Below are positions 15,818 to 30,800 of a stretch of 64,000 nucleotides of DNA, piece after piece (position 1 is the first letter of the stretch; each line of letters begins with the position of its first letter). The stretch comes from Synchiropus splendidus (taxonomy: Eukaryota; Chordata; Actinopteri; Syngnathiformes; Callionymidae), in assembly GCF_027744825.2 (NCBI RefSeq), contig NC_071334.1, positions 43,253,437-43,317,436 of the forward strand. The letters are read 5' to 3'. The notes below the pieces were generated by a model. It did no database searches and was not told where the DNA came from. It was given only the letters and a program-made list of their open reading frames with translations. Position numbers and translations under genes: made by a program.

Positions 15818-18800
15818 GTAACAACAATTCCCAGCCCTTGTTGCCCTTGGAATGTGGAGAATATGTGTTTGTGTTTGCGAAGCATCCAGGATTTCCTTCT
15901 CCGTCTGATCACATCTACAGGAAATGAGCCCAGCTGCTCATCCTGCACCGGGGAGCATCGCTTTTAACAGGAGATGTGCGTGTGTGTGTTTGATTTTTGA
16001 AGGTCTACATGTTGGACGTGGGTGTGGAATGAGTGAATAATGGGCGAGCTCCTGTCTGTGTGTGGTCTGTAAGTAGTGAAAAGCGTACGTGAGTCTGAGG
16101 AAGTCTGTGTAGATTTGTCGCTGCAACAATTCCCAGTGAAAGAAGCATTTCTATTTTCTCTATTTCAGACTGAAAAGATGTGTTCATTTCATGAGTGTGA
16201 CTCCCAGGACTTTATTCTGAATTCATTTAAGTGGAACTGCGATAAGAGAAACACTGTAATACTGGAACGTTGCAGACATGGTGTTCGTATCAAAGTTATA
16301 TTGGTTTAAGGGATTCAAGGGGAATTAAAATGATACTAGGACGAGCAGAATACATTGGAAAAATAGAAACTTAAAAACTCTTAGACAACTGATAAGCACT
16401 CAAAAAGAAAATGTTGAGAGGAAATTCGTGACATTATTAGAGGAAATAAGCTCATGAGAAAAGTTTCCAGATAAATGCTAAGGGCAAAACTTAAATTGAA
16501 AACATGTCTTATCTGAAATATTTTCAAGGCGTTTAAGTTCCCTTTTACTTTATTTCATGGCCACACTTAAAAAAAATGGACGCTCCATGTTTCTGCATAA
16601 TGACATCAGGAGCCAGTCAGATGTGTAAAAATCAAAACTCAAGGGCCAAATCCGGCCACCAAGTGATTTTCTGTGGTCCACGAGTAACATTCCCTGAAAA
16701 CTAGAACAGCTCCAGAACTTGTGACATGTGGCGGTATTGTGTTCAAGCTAGCAGTTTTAGCAGAGATTACTACCATCAATGAACTTGGAGTGTTCATGCT
16801 GTGATACTGTGATAAAGCGAGACTGATATTTTGTCTTTTTCTGGTCAAGAATTTCGAATAATTTTGAGTAAATATTCACTTTAATTGGCCCGTGAAGTAG
16901 ACTGTGTTTAAGGTTTTGATACACCTACCTTGCAGAGACACCTATTTTGGTAAATGTGTAAGTGTGATAAGTCTGCCTTTCATCCTTTTCAGACATTTTC
17001 ATTCCGCACTCCACTTGACTTTACTTGAAGCTCTGTTACAGATTTGTTTACACACACAATGTTAGTGTATGAATGTATGCTGGGATGTAAAAGTCTGTTG
17101 AAATGGTTGAACTAGCCAAAATAACCTAGGAGACCTTTAAATACTCTGACTCCCAAGAGGGAGGCAAAAAGGGAAAGCACTCAGCTTCATTGTTCATTCA
17201 AGAAGCAGACAGATAGCACGAAAGTCAACCATTTTGGTCTGGATTTTTACCAAAAGAAGTCTCTTGGGATCACTGCATCCTCACACAGGAAGTCAGCTAC
17301 TTTGGCAGGAAAACTTCAATTTGCTATCAGACGGTGAATCATGTCTGCCCCACATTGTGACGACAAAGCTCTTCTTTCTTCCATCAAAGAGTGTCTGGTC
17401 TTTGTCTATTGTCATGGATATATTTCTTCGTCTCATCACCGTCCTTGCACTCACTCCTGCTCACTGTGAGAGAAATGATCAAAATAAGAGCAGCATCATA
17501 TACGATCATTTCTCTCTGAAGAAGTCGAACAACGCAAAAGAAGAAGAATTGCTCTGGTGTGAAGTGCGTTGTCAATCTCCCCTTTGGCCTCAAGTGACCT
17601 CAATCTCCCCTGTGTTTCATACACAATAAATCAGTCCGACAGGGATAAAAATAGTACTCTTGTGTCATTGTTTCTAAATATTCCTTCAGTTTGTATTTGG
17701 TGGAGGAGAATGCCATTTTAAAGAAGCTTTGATGAGCTGTGTCATTTATTCAGAAGTCACTGAGCAAACTATAGCTTAAGTTTTCATAGTACTCTTAGTA
17801 CTTATCGTGGATAATAGTCGCCTGAACAGTTTGCTGGTCAAACACCAGCCACCACCTTTTTCTTTTCTTTTTTTTTTAAAATGAAGTTGATGGAAATTTC
17901 TTGTAATAAACAACACATGAATCAAAGTACTTAGTGGTTTTGACCATTACACAACACACTGTAACCCAGTGGTAAAATTCCGTTTCACAGATTTTAGAGC
18001 TTGAATAGTTCCCACCAAAACACCTCGCTATTATGTAAGTGTTAGTCTCAAATCTTATTATGTAATTACTTATGTTCCTGCTTTGTTTACCTCAAAAAGT
18101 TTTTAATCTGTGTTGGCTGTAATGTCACAGAGTTAATTTACGATTGAGTCTATATTTTTGTGTGTTTAAAATTAAATAGCCCGGAGCCACATCCGGCTCC
18201 TGTCCTGTGCCACAGTCATTACATATCTTATTCAATTCAGATATGTTTTTGTCCAATTATATTGAAAATGTAATATTTTTCATGGAAGTGATAAATAGAT
18301 GTGTTCAGTGTGCCCTGGCACCTTAAGTGATCAGAGGCTTATGTAAGATTGATGTGTGTTGTAGGACCCTGACTCCCATCTACTTAACATTTCTCATAAA
18401 TTCATCTGTCTACTGTTCCAGGTATCACTCGCACTGAGAAGGACAAAGGGACGGTGTATGATTTGACCTTCAAAGGGGAGGCCGCTAATGAGTTCCGTCG
18501 CCTTGTCCTCTTCCGTCCATTTGGACCCCTGATGAAGGTGAAGAACGAGCGGGTGGACACGGTCAACATCCTCGTCAACATCATCGTCCCACTGTCCAAA
18601 CGCACCGACAAGTTCAAGCAGTTCATGCACAATTTCAGGTGAGTCTACTCCCACTTCCTTTCAGTAAAATGTGCTGCGTATGAATCCCACGTCTCCATTT
18701 CCTCATTGAATTATACCAATAACATGGAATGATAATATGACATTTATGAGGAACAAGAGAGACAAGAGGGTTACTACTGCTGCAGCAGTCATCTGGGAAA

Positions 18801-21800
18801 TAGTACTAAGTAGTACTAATGGTATTAATAATTTCCAGATGATAGTGTGAAATATGAAGAAACAGATACTTTTCTGGAGCTGATCGTTTGATCAGGAAAC
18901 TGTCCATGATCCATTGTTGACTTTCAGCCGAGTGTGTTGTTTTTGTGGCAGAGACGCTCTATGATGATGTCATCTCATGGCGCACTCTAGTCTTAAACGC
19001 AAAATAATGTTAAACAGGCATAAAGTCGCGTTTTGTTTTTGCATGTTTTCATTCGGGTAGAAACCTGACTAGTGAGATGCGACATGTGACATGCGCTTTT
19101 ATTCACCATGACAGTACACAAGAAGCACGTGCTGGACCTGATTCATGGTCAATATGCCATGACAAAACATGGAAAAACAGGACACACAGCCGTAACCACG
19201 GGAGAAAATATAGTGCTTATAGTGTTGGATGCAGCAGCAGTCCAGGTGTCCATGGTCCCACGAAAGTGAATGTAATGTATATTGAATAGGCAGATAGACA
19301 GCATCTCCCACCGTTTTCATGTTGCAGCCTTTTGGAATAGAGATATCAGAGTTGAATGTTGAACTGAAAAAAAAGTCACTTGAAGGGTTAAATATTCTTT
19401 CCTACTCCTTTGTCGTGTGACTCATCAACTTGATCGTTTAAGGTGAAGATGTATTTATTACTACGGTCTAGTGAACATGTTTTGGAAAGCAATAAATGAA
19501 TAATATCTCTATTTCTAGTCAGGCTTTTTGCATTCTTGTTGTGACTCGCTGTCAGTCTGAATCAGCAGATAGACTAAACGTGCTCGTCTCAGCTCTCCAG
19601 CTTGTCTGCATCAGTCGTGGGCTGTGATTTATTTCTGCCAGCGCTGTTGCTTATCACATCTTCTTTTACATGGTAAATCCTGCTTAGTAGCAGTGTTTCG
19701 ACCCATTAAAATGCCCTCCTGGGCAGAGAAGCCGTGGTTGATATACAGCGCAGCAAGAAGCCTGCTCACTTGAAAGAGTCGCCGTGTTGCTGAGCAAACA
19801 TTTTGAGCCTCATTCATATTAAAATTGCACGCTCAGATATGGGGTGTGTGACTGGGGACCGTGAGTTGTACAGTATCAGTCTTGTATTGAGCGCAGGAAT
19901 AGGTGTTTACACCTTCACCTGGTGTTTGATATGACTGGCAAGTCTGTGGTCATACTAGCTAGACACTAAGGCAGCGTGTGCCACAGAAGAAGAACAAAGC
20001 AACTTCCTTGACTTGAGAGTCGTGTTGGCTCACTTCAAATCACATTTGTAAATCTGAAGTTAGCCCATCTCTGACCAACCCCGAAGGTCAGTTGAAATAT
20101 TCTAGTCCATTTGGATTTACGACTCAGAAAGAGGCATATAATGTACAGTGAATTTCAGATATTTCATTGCTTTCTGATGATCTTTTCGCTGGCCTCTATC
20201 TATAGAACTTGTAGCACTTTGTCCACTGTGAAAGTATCTTAAAAGCAAATTAAAAAAAATAGACCAGGAGTCTCACACTGATCCACAAAGGGGCCTCAGT
20301 GGGTGCAGGATTTTGTTCCAACCAAACAAGCAGACAGGTGAACCAATCAGGTGCAGCTGACTCACAATCAACTCATGACAGTCTTCAGACACCTGATTGG
20401 TGAGAAGGTGACTGGTTGAAACAAAAACCTGCAGCCACTGTAGCCCTTTGAGGGCCGGTTTGAGGTGCTGAACTTGGGTTCATGGTTCAGGGTCATCAGA
20501 CATGTTTGTGGCAGAGAGGCACAGATCACCTTTGATGCTTGAAGAATCTTTTCGCTGCTTTAAGATCATCTCTGAGATGAATGCAGTAGCTTATCTGCGT
20601 TCCCAATAAGGTCAGCGACTCTGCAGTTCTAACTTTTAAACCTAAACCCCTGAAATGTTGGCAGTTCAAAGGAACCATAAGTCTTTCTGGATATGGGTTT
20701 TATTATACATGTGTGCAAAGAATTCTCTCTGTTTGTCTCATTGTGACAGATGAGTTCTCTGGATGTCACAAATTTCACATTTTTTTTTTCCCTTTTTTTA
20801 TTGCAGCGCCCCATTGCTGTCTTACCGATATCTGTTTCTCCGTAGTCTTATAGCCATATCCGAGTGAAAACCAAATTTGCCGGGGTCTTTGTTTGCGGCT
20901 CGTGTGTGGTCTGCCTCTGCCTGCTCTGGCGCTCTCCTGACCCAACACTCGGAAGTTAATTGGATCATCTAAAGAGCCTGCAGGCGTATGAGTGTGAATC
21001 TTTGCATGACAGCTCTGTGATTGAATAGGAACTTGTCCAGGTGCGACCCACATCCAGTCTGGGATGAATGTTTACCGCCAGTTTCTGGAGCAGCAGCGCC
21101 ATCCATTATACATCTATTTCCCACGTGTGCGCTGTGTGATATTGTGTTGACGAAACAGTACGTGGCAGTTACATGTGTAGGAGGAATCAAACTCTTTCTT
21201 CACCTTCCTTATTTTTTTTCATCGAATCATGCAGTCATTGATTCCTGGGGTAGCACTGCTGTATAGTGGTTAGTACTGTTGTCCTGTGTCTGCTTGTGCA
21301 CTGTACACTCGGGTTTCTTCCCACTAATTGATAACCCTAAACCCATCAATGTTTTTAGGACAGAATTAGAATTATGGATATATTATATGCTTCAATTACA
21401 TTGTCTTTCAGTGATGATGTAGTGCTCAGGTTCTTGTTCTCGTCGTGATCAGTAAAGCTAAAAAGAGAGGCACTTTGCTTGTCCAGAGGTCTCCTGAAGC
21501 AACAAGGACTGTTCTGCGGTCTGTGAAGGAGACTTGACTTTCAAAAAAAACAACTTAACTGTCAAGTGTGTTTTTTTCAAATAGAGATGTGGAAACATGG
21601 ACGGAGAAAGCTTAAATAGGAAATATTGAAAGAGGAAATGACTTAACCAAACTGCTGCTGAGAATGCTCCCTTTGTTGCAATGGAAGTTGTCGGTCTGAA
21701 ATTGAATTCACAAAACAGTCCTTGAATTTACTTCAATGACGAGTACTTTTCTGCCTGTGAACCTGCAGGGAAGTCTGCGTCCGTCAAGACGGCCGGGTCC

Positions 21801-24800
21801 ATCTGACCGTGGTGTATTTCGGGAAAGAGCAGATGAGTGAAGTCCGCGGGATTCTGGAGAACACATCCAGGTAGGTTGGAACTGCAATTGGAATCGCAAA
21901 TGTGGAAAGCAGAATGCAAAGAAAAGCTGTTTTCCTTCTCCCCTGTTTCCACAATACATCACCTCCAGCTCACTAAGAGCTCTCATCTAATAAATAATGG
22001 ACAAGTGCCACCTAAGCTTCAGAGCTCAATTTTTCCACCGTCTTTACTGGCAGATGTGGATAAAATACTTCAATCACTCCTGATGCATACTTCACTCTCA
22101 CACAGACCTTGACACCCACAGTCCCAGAAGACGGTCACCGTTAGCATATCTGAGCCAGAGCTACTGTTTTAAAGCCTCAATGGCCTTTAGTGAGTTGCTA
22201 TGGTGACGCATGTCAATCCCTGAGGGTTTTTGTGTGGCTCTGAATCAGCCTGACTATCTCCTGAGTTACACAGCGTCTTTTTGTCTCTCTGCGTCTGCTG
22301 TTGTCACCGCTGGCAGAAAGAGAAAGCCTTGAACTATACAGAGTTTTGTCTTAAGCATCAGCAGTGTGGGTTTGGATGCAAGAAACCAGATGACCTTAGA
22401 CAAATATATCAATATCATAGCTTCAGGGATTTTATTTTTTTCTAAGATCGGGATGTTTTTTCTGAAGTTGAGAAGCACTTTTGTCTTCACTTTTGCTAAG
22501 TCTGTGTATGCACACTGACTCTCATCTGTTGCGTCATTTTTAATGACAATAATTGTGTGTGATGTAAACACAGTTACCTTTGAACCATCCACCATTGAAT
22601 CTCAGCCCGCGCTTTGTGAAGTCTTCTGACCAAAGACTTGGAAATTTGTGTTCATGCTTGAAAAATCCCAGGATGCAATCTGATAAATTGATAGTTGGGG
22701 ATTTTAAGAAGCACAGACCAACCTTATGGGGACTCAACCTTTTAGTTTCACAATATAAATGCTCTTTGTCTTGTCATTTGTTTCCCTGGCAGAATTTACA
22801 TTTTTCAATATACCACACATTAATGAAAGTAAGAGCACTGATGTCTTCATTTAGTTTGTCTCTGAGAAAAAGGACTTTTTTTCTAGTCAGAGAGTGCAGA
22901 CTGCCGCTCGGCCCATTATTTTGCGAATAAGAGTTGTCTGTTTTCAGGCTGCAGCTCACCTCCACAAAGAGACAATAGGATCATCTGAGATCATCACCAA
23001 ATTTTAATCATATGAATGTACCGAGATCTGTGGGTCTTTTTTTGTTTTTAGTTATTTTGCTCGTTCCCTGCTGGCCCTCGATCGACATCTGAAGACTGCC
23101 AATCCTTTCCATGATGATGATTTTAGTTTTAAAATTAAATTTTAGTTTCACAATTTTCCCTAGACCTGCAGTCACATCAAATCGAGATATCTGGTATGAA
23201 TATCGACATGAAATTGTATCCTTGTCGACCATTAGTGATATGGGTTTGCATGTTTAATGGAAGCCATTTGGCTTGCAATAAAGGGCTGTTGTACTTTAAT
23301 ACAACAATTTAATGAATCTATATTTGGACTAGCAGTTTTCCAATATATATTATGTGCTCTCTGGTGGATTAATATAGTCGTGGTTACTTGCATGCCAGTC
23401 TAAATCCATTCAAATTGAGACCAAAATTATAAGAAATATTGATCCAAAGTGATCTGTGAATGTGATTAAGATCTGTTAACATGGCTCTCAATCCTGTATT
23501 TAACAGATGGCAGAGCATTATCTGATGCTTAAGGTCAGATGAATTATATCTCCCGCTGCCCATAATTTATTCTGTCTGAAAAGGTTTCGAGTGTAAATCA
23601 CAAGAGCAGTATCAATCGTCCGCAAAACACTCCACCAGCCGTCACTGAATGATTGCTTTCCTTTCAAATCCCCGCTGGAAGAGTGGAAGTGTTTGGAGAT
23701 TGCTTTAAGTTCACCAGCCATGAAAAACTATACACAAAGATATGAAGGACAGTTGGACACAAATTAAAGATTGGACTGTGAAAGGAACAAAGAGATGAGA
23801 TGAGAATTCTCTCTTTTTCGTCCTTCTTATTTTCGCCAATTTGGGCGAGGCTCTTCAACCAGCTTTGTCCTGGCATTTTAGTCAGTTCACAGGCGGGTCG
23901 AGTTCTCTCTGAAGAGCCTGCCTCTCACTGCTTTGATGGTGCAGCTGCATAATTTGGAAGATGAGAGCAGAGTGGGGATATAATTGGACAGAATTGCATT
24001 CAATCTTTGCAGTTTGAATTTCCCACGTATGGAATACAAATTGTTTTGCTTTCATCAGTTTCACTGTCTTGCATATGATGATACATTTTGTAATCCCAGA
24101 ATTGTTTTTCAAATTCTCTGGTGTTGGTTTGTTCAATATACACGACATTGTTGTTTAGCAGAAATTATGACTAAATATTTGTTTTCACATTTTCACGATG
24201 AAAACAAACCTTTTGAGTTAAGTGAATAAATGTGCACTTAAAATGTTCAAAAAAAAATATGACAAAAAGAACAAAAAAGAAAATAATCCCAATTTTATAC
24301 CAATTTTTCACTACATTTCATTTATACAATTATGTCTTTAATAGGGATGCTCAGATCGATCGTGATCAGCTGATTTGGACATGATCGGTGAACGCATATC
24401 ACTACCTGTCACTGCCGATCACAACAACTCTGAAAAAGCCCCGCTGGTTGTGACGCGTCCGCTCCTCCCTACTCGCTGCTCCCTCAGCAGCAGTCATGGA
24501 AAGTTTGCATCCTGCAGCACATGCACAGGATGAATGCTGTGCAGGGAGGCGCCTTCAAATTAAACACGCCATTTAAAGCTCCAGCACTTGACGGGGCACG
24601 GAGAGTTTTCTGGGCTCATGAAAGTGAGAGCGCTGGCTCCTCGGCAGCAGCATGTCTGCTGTGGATCTTCTTTCAATCTGTCATGTCAAGTTTGCATCCT
24701 GCAGCACATGCACAGGAAAATGTTGCGCAGGGAAGCGCCTTCAAATGAAACACGCCATTTAAAGCTCCAGCACTTGACGGAGCAGAGAGTTTTCTGGGCT

Positions 24801-27800
24801 CATCAAAGTGAAACCGCTGGTTCCTCAGCAGCAAGATATTTGCGCAGCTGATGCTTAGCAACACCCGCCAGTCTGAGCGTGACATTCGGAATGATAAGAA
24901 ATAATTATTAATTTCACCGAGCTAGATGAGCAGCCTTTCTCAGGTGGCGAAGACGGAAACGGAAACTTGTTATGAAGTCAGATGCAGCGTTTGTTAGCCA
25001 CCTGAATCTGACACTTTTGAAAACATCCGGTGTGGAAACTTTCATGAATGCAGTGCGCTCTGTCTTGGAGTCCCGCTACAGTATGTCAATATTTCATAGC
25101 ACAGTCTCTCGAGATTCACCTGCGGTGCCTCCCGTCCAATTAAATGTTTTTCAGTTGTCCTTTTGACAGAAAAATTGCAGCATTCAGCGAAGTTTTTCTA
25201 TTTTTGCCACCTCAAAGAGGTACATAAAAACGTGTCAGAATTAAAGTGATTTAAAGTTAATTTTTCCACATCACATTCCAACATTAATTGTCAATCCATG
25301 TGATCGGTATCGGTGATCGGTGGTGATCGACAGTCTGGCTGATCAGCATCGGTGACTGGCACCAAAAATCCTAATCGGAGCGTCCCTACTCTTCAATACT
25401 GTACAATGTCAAAAGATTAAAAATAATGATTTGATCTCATCCCACTGATTTACAAACCACCCCTCAATGTATACATGTTCTGGCTTTTAGAAACCGTTTA
25501 GATAAGTGACATCATAGACAGCTGATGACGTCACTCAAACCCTTGCTGCAGTCAAGGACTCGGACCATTCTGTTAGTTGTTTTCTTTTATTCACCGGTAA
25601 TGTAAAGTGAAGAGAGATTTTCAACTGTATGGCATTCTGAGGTTTAATTTACCTGCCGGTATCGTCATAGGAAGATAAAAACATGACACCACATCATAGA
25701 GATTGTACAGTTGTTTACCTCGCTTTAGCTTTGCAAGGTAAAACTTAAGGATTTTACATGTTGTAAACAGAGGCAACCGTGTGTGTGCTGTCTTTCTCCA
25801 GTTTCTCTGATGTTTTTGGCATTACTCAATCATTTTAAACATATCTCCTCATACTTGGCATGAGTTTGTCCACTGGATTTTTGATGTCAAGACTTGTGTT
25901 TTAGTCTGGCTGCCCTGTTTACTTCCACTTTAACTTTGTTCCAAAGCAATCTGGTTTTCAGTTGAATAATGTGTGAGCCACCTCTGCAGCAGAAACAATG
26001 GGTCATTTGAAGACAGCTGGAAACCTTTATGGTTTGGCATACAAATATATTTCATGTTACCACAATGGTACCAAAGATGACCAAACTTCTCCACTTCCCT
26101 GAAACTAATTGGAGTGAAAAAAAAGTGTAAGCGGTTCCCTAAAAGCCATGCATAGTAATTCTTATCAAAAATCTAATTTGAAGTCAACAGGTTTGTTTTG
26201 TAGTGACTTGGTTCTGATTCAGTCTCATTGTCCTTTCAAGAGTCTAAACTTGTCATCAACCTCAATGCAAAATGAAATTATAAAAAACAAACTTTTGACT
26301 TAGTATTCATTCCCCTACCTCAGTTTATCTTAGACTCTCACTGTTCTCCAAAATTCAGCCAAATATCATGTAGCAGTGTAGGACAGCTAGCAATTTAATT
26401 TTGTTATTTATTTAAATAGTATTTTAAATAAATATATAAAGTCCATGTTTTGGAAGTAAATTTTCTTCTTTTTTTTTAATCCATTTTTTGTCCTTTTTTC
26501 CTTTTGTCCTTTTATTTCTTAGTCAAAACAAATTAGAAAAACAAGCATTTATGCTGTTTGCCCATTTCCAAACCATAGTTTTTCAATTATTTTCTAAAAT
26601 AAGTCAACTTAATGTTTGTCCAATAACTATCTCTTTGTCTCTAACCAGTCAGTCCAACATAGCAATGCATTACTGTAGCGCAGCAATTAGAGCCAATGCT
26701 TAAAGGCCCATTTATGCTCAATGTTACATACAGATGGAGTATTCTGTCAGTGCTCTGCGATCATTTCGTCCATATTTCTGCACCTGCACCACAAAGCTTG
26801 CGGATACAGACCAAACGGAGCAGTACCACCGGAAACCGTGGGGGGCAGTGTTGCTGTTGCTACCCGACATGTAGGAATGCATAGCAATGGCGGAAATTCT
26901 CCGTCCTCCAGTTGCGATATACTGGCCGCCGCCTCCTTCAACACTGCCTCTGTTTCCTCTTTTGTGCAAAAGGTACATTATCAACACTTCTTCTACAGTC
27001 GCCATGTTGGCTTCTGAGTTTGTCGTTGTCATAAACTTTTGACTCTGGGCTGCTCTCCCTGGTGGACATATTGGTGAACACCAATACCATCGCAAAGAAC
27101 GCATGGAAGTATTTGATCGTGATGGTTACGTTGTTTGAAACGGAGGGGACAATTCTGTACGGAAAGGGAGCATAAATGGGCCTTCAAACCCCGTGGTCAC
27201 TGTATCAAGTCCGGAAAACGTCACCATGACGCCCTCATCATGATGATGTTTGGTTTTGAAGTTATTGCTTTAAGGCTCTCTCCTGTCTGAAATCTGGTTA
27301 TTAACCCGCCCTCTTCCTTAACAGGTCGAGCCGTGCAGGAGAAAGGTGTCGTCACTGGTTCAGATCAGTTCAACGATTGATGTGCACAGTGCACACACAG
27401 TGCAGCAAGTGAAAAGTATCTTCCACAGCAATTTGACTGTCATCATTGGATGATGCTCTTCGTCTCTTCTTTCGGAGGGTTCGACCACCCCCTCATAACT
27501 GTCGCGATATTTAATGCGGACCTTAAGGAAATTGAATTTCCCAACCTCGAGGCCCTCAGAGCTATATTTTGCTGCCTCCCACTGAACAACCAACTGAAGT
27601 TTTTTGAAGCTTGCCTTCTTGCTCAGTCACATGCCATGCATGCCCTTGGCCTTAGTTTCATTTTCAGCATTTGTGAGCTCAGGCTGTGGCTTTTATTGTT
27701 AGCTAAGACAACTAAACAATTTGGGACGTGTGGTTGGTCATGTTTGAATCTGTTTTCTGAATCGATTTCCAGATGGTGGTGTCAGTGTGAAGAAGAAAAA

Positions 27801-30800
27801 AAATAAATTTAGCTGAGTAAAATATATGTATATTAGGCCTAAACGAATGCATTTAGTTTCTTAGAAACTCGTGGAGCTTGAAGCGAAGCCTGAATGTGGC
27901 TGTGAGTAATCAGCGGCTCGCAGCCAAGCTCCAGTAAGTCGTCTGATTTAGTCGCGCTCAAGCAAATAGGTACAAATACAGCACAGATTCACAGTAAAAA
28001 TAGAAATCCAGGGAGAAAATGAGGTCTCTCCTTCTTGTCTTGAGCAGAACCAACGGGATCGGGCCCACTCCTGCTCAAGTAGAACCCTCACAGATTCAAT
28101 CACAGTCTTTCATTCCGTCAGTAAACAAGGTGGCTGTTTGGAACCATTATAAAAGGGACTGTGGGAATCTCGAGGACAGCTATAAAAGCGGTTTTCTATG
28201 TGCAGCCATTTTCATTTTTGAGGCAGTGGCTACTCTGTGCTCACAATCCTAAAATAGTGTAACATAAATGATAATAATAATAATAATAAATCTTCATGTA
28301 TGGAACACCTGTTCGACGCGAAGGGTCACTAAGTGCTTTACATTAAAACAGGATTAAGATCAGTACAGGACAGAAAAGAATCAGACATGGTCAACTGAAA
28401 GACAAACAAAAGCAAATCCAGTACATAGACAACATCACATAAAAGCCAGTTTCGTAAAAATGTGTTTTTAGAAGAGATTTAAGAGAAAGCAGAGACTGAT
28501 GAGACTGACACAAACGTCTGTGAGAGATATTTACACCTGATAGCGCCTGCACTCTCCCACACACTCCACTTATCCCACTGAATAATAGATCAACTCATGG
28601 TTTGACTCTGGTTTTTAGCTGCATTACTTTTAAAGCTTTTAACACAGTTTGCAGAGCAGCTGCTGGGATTTTTCAATGTGCCATTATTGGACGATTTCTT
28701 CTTGTCTCAACAGTTAAAAATGCAGGAGGCAGCAAGGCTACTAGCCTGATGAAGTTTTGGGATGGTCATGTGCAGTGGTATACTACAGAGAAGTATTCTT
28801 CTATTGACTTCTTGAGGTGGCTTCAACAGTGACCAAAAACTTCTGCTGCCTCCATCCACCAAACTTGACTTCAAATGGTTTCTCTTTCCCAAGTCTGTGA
28901 TGAAAATTCTTGGAGGTTAAGGATGGTGTTTATTACTTATTTATTACTTTGGTCATGGGATATTTCATTTGCGTAAATTAAGGCAAGGCTTATTGCTTCA
29001 CTGGAGTTAAAACAAGCAAAGCATATTGTGACAGAAGCTTCCATTGATATAACCTGAGACAAGCTGAGTCTTTGTGCTCCGTCTCTGCCATCTGTGGACA
29101 GTTTACTGCCAGCAGGAGGGCCGGCTCAACTCTCCTGGGACTCTGTGTAGACAGATTGACTCTGTTTGGATTCATAAACTTCCTAGAATCAAGCATCTTG
29201 TTAGCCGACAGCCCAATGACTGAGTTGCTTTGAATATTTAGGTTGATTCTACAAATCTGATGGAATACATTTTCAGTATTTGGCTGCATTTCTACTCGCA
29301 ATATTATTATTTTTATCAAGTAATTTTTATTGTATAACAGACACATCTTGTCCCTCAGCTGTTCTTTCAGTTTACCTTTTCCATGTGTCATTTCACCTTT
29401 CATTCCTGCGATGTGGAGTTGTGTGAAAGTACCCCTTCTACTCTGGGTGTCGTGTGTGTATGTATGTGTGTGTGTATGATAAAAGCATTAGTCACAAGCT
29501 GTGAACGGATACGGCTTAAAAACAGCTGCTCTCATCTGGAATCAGCTGTTGACTCTCACCTCATCCTGCGTGAACTTCAAACAGGCGGGTTTTGTTTCAG
29601 CTAGAAGTTGTTCAAGGTCAGCTACTTCCAGAGGATTATGTTGTGTTTCTGATATAGAGGGAAGGTTTTGTGCAATAGATTGTAAATGTATTTCATCGGT
29701 TCTTTGGCATCTCTGTTGATCAATGGGCCCTGCTCCAATAAAAAATAACTATGGTGGTACATTTATCTTATAGGGAAACAGACTTATTATTTAATTCCTC
29801 AATTCTTGAATGTGTTGTTAGGACACTCTCATTGTGAAAAGAAGACCTGAGCATACACAGTCCAAGACAAAGACTTTGAGAGGTATCATCTATTGCTAGA
29901 TGAAGTATTCGGAACATTGTTCAACTGGTGTCACATCCTAATATCCTCTCCGTGTGAATACAAAAAAAAAAAAAGAAAAAACCAAACAGCTGTGTGGTGT
30001 GACAGCTGTGCAGCCTCCTGAAAGTATGTGGAGTTCCGATGTTACTGGGCCTTAAAGTGTAACTTCTCAATCTTCTTTTGTCTTGGAACAGTACTTCCTT
30101 AGCAGCACTTTCAGAGTCACTTCTTGTTGCACCATGAACCGTGGCCAATAGCCCCCAAACTTGATAAAGTCGGGGTGGAGAGAAGGAAATCTAAAGAGCA
30201 AAAAAATGAATAAATAGCATGCATACATCGTCAATTAACCAGCGCTTAGTCCTGCTCAGAGTTGGGGGGAAAAGCTGGAGCCTATCCCAGCAGTCATGGG
30301 GCAAGAGGCGGGAATACCCAGAGTACCCAGAGAACCCACAGGGAGAACATGCAAACTCCATGCAGAAAGGTGGTCCGGTGGGATCAAACCCACAACCTTC
30401 TTGCTGCAAAGCAAGTGCTAGCTACTAGGCCGCCGTTTAAATAACACTAAATAAAAATAAAGAACACTAAACACATACTAAATTATAATACTTGGTAAAC
30501 AACTTAAACTTAGTGCGTTTAATTATGCAGAAATTATGTAGTATAGATTAGAGTAGATGGCCTACCACAGTATTCAATATAGAGCAAATAACAGTAGTAG
30601 TAGAGTATGTGTAAGGACGATTCATCCTTGAGGATAACTTAAGGCAGTGATTCGGGGGTCATAGTTGGGCCACAAGCGCCTCCTAGAGGGCCACTAGAAG
30701 TTTTTTTGTTTTACACATTTGCACCGTAACGGTTGTGTGCCGCTCAGTTGTAATACATGAGTCACGTATGGTGGCAGTAGTGTGTTATGGAATTGACTCG

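Noticed and set aside
21021..21266. 81-codon plus-strand frame in csgalnact1 intron 2
   Set aside because: No homology, no splice sites in phase, and the csgalnact1 protein is continuous without it.
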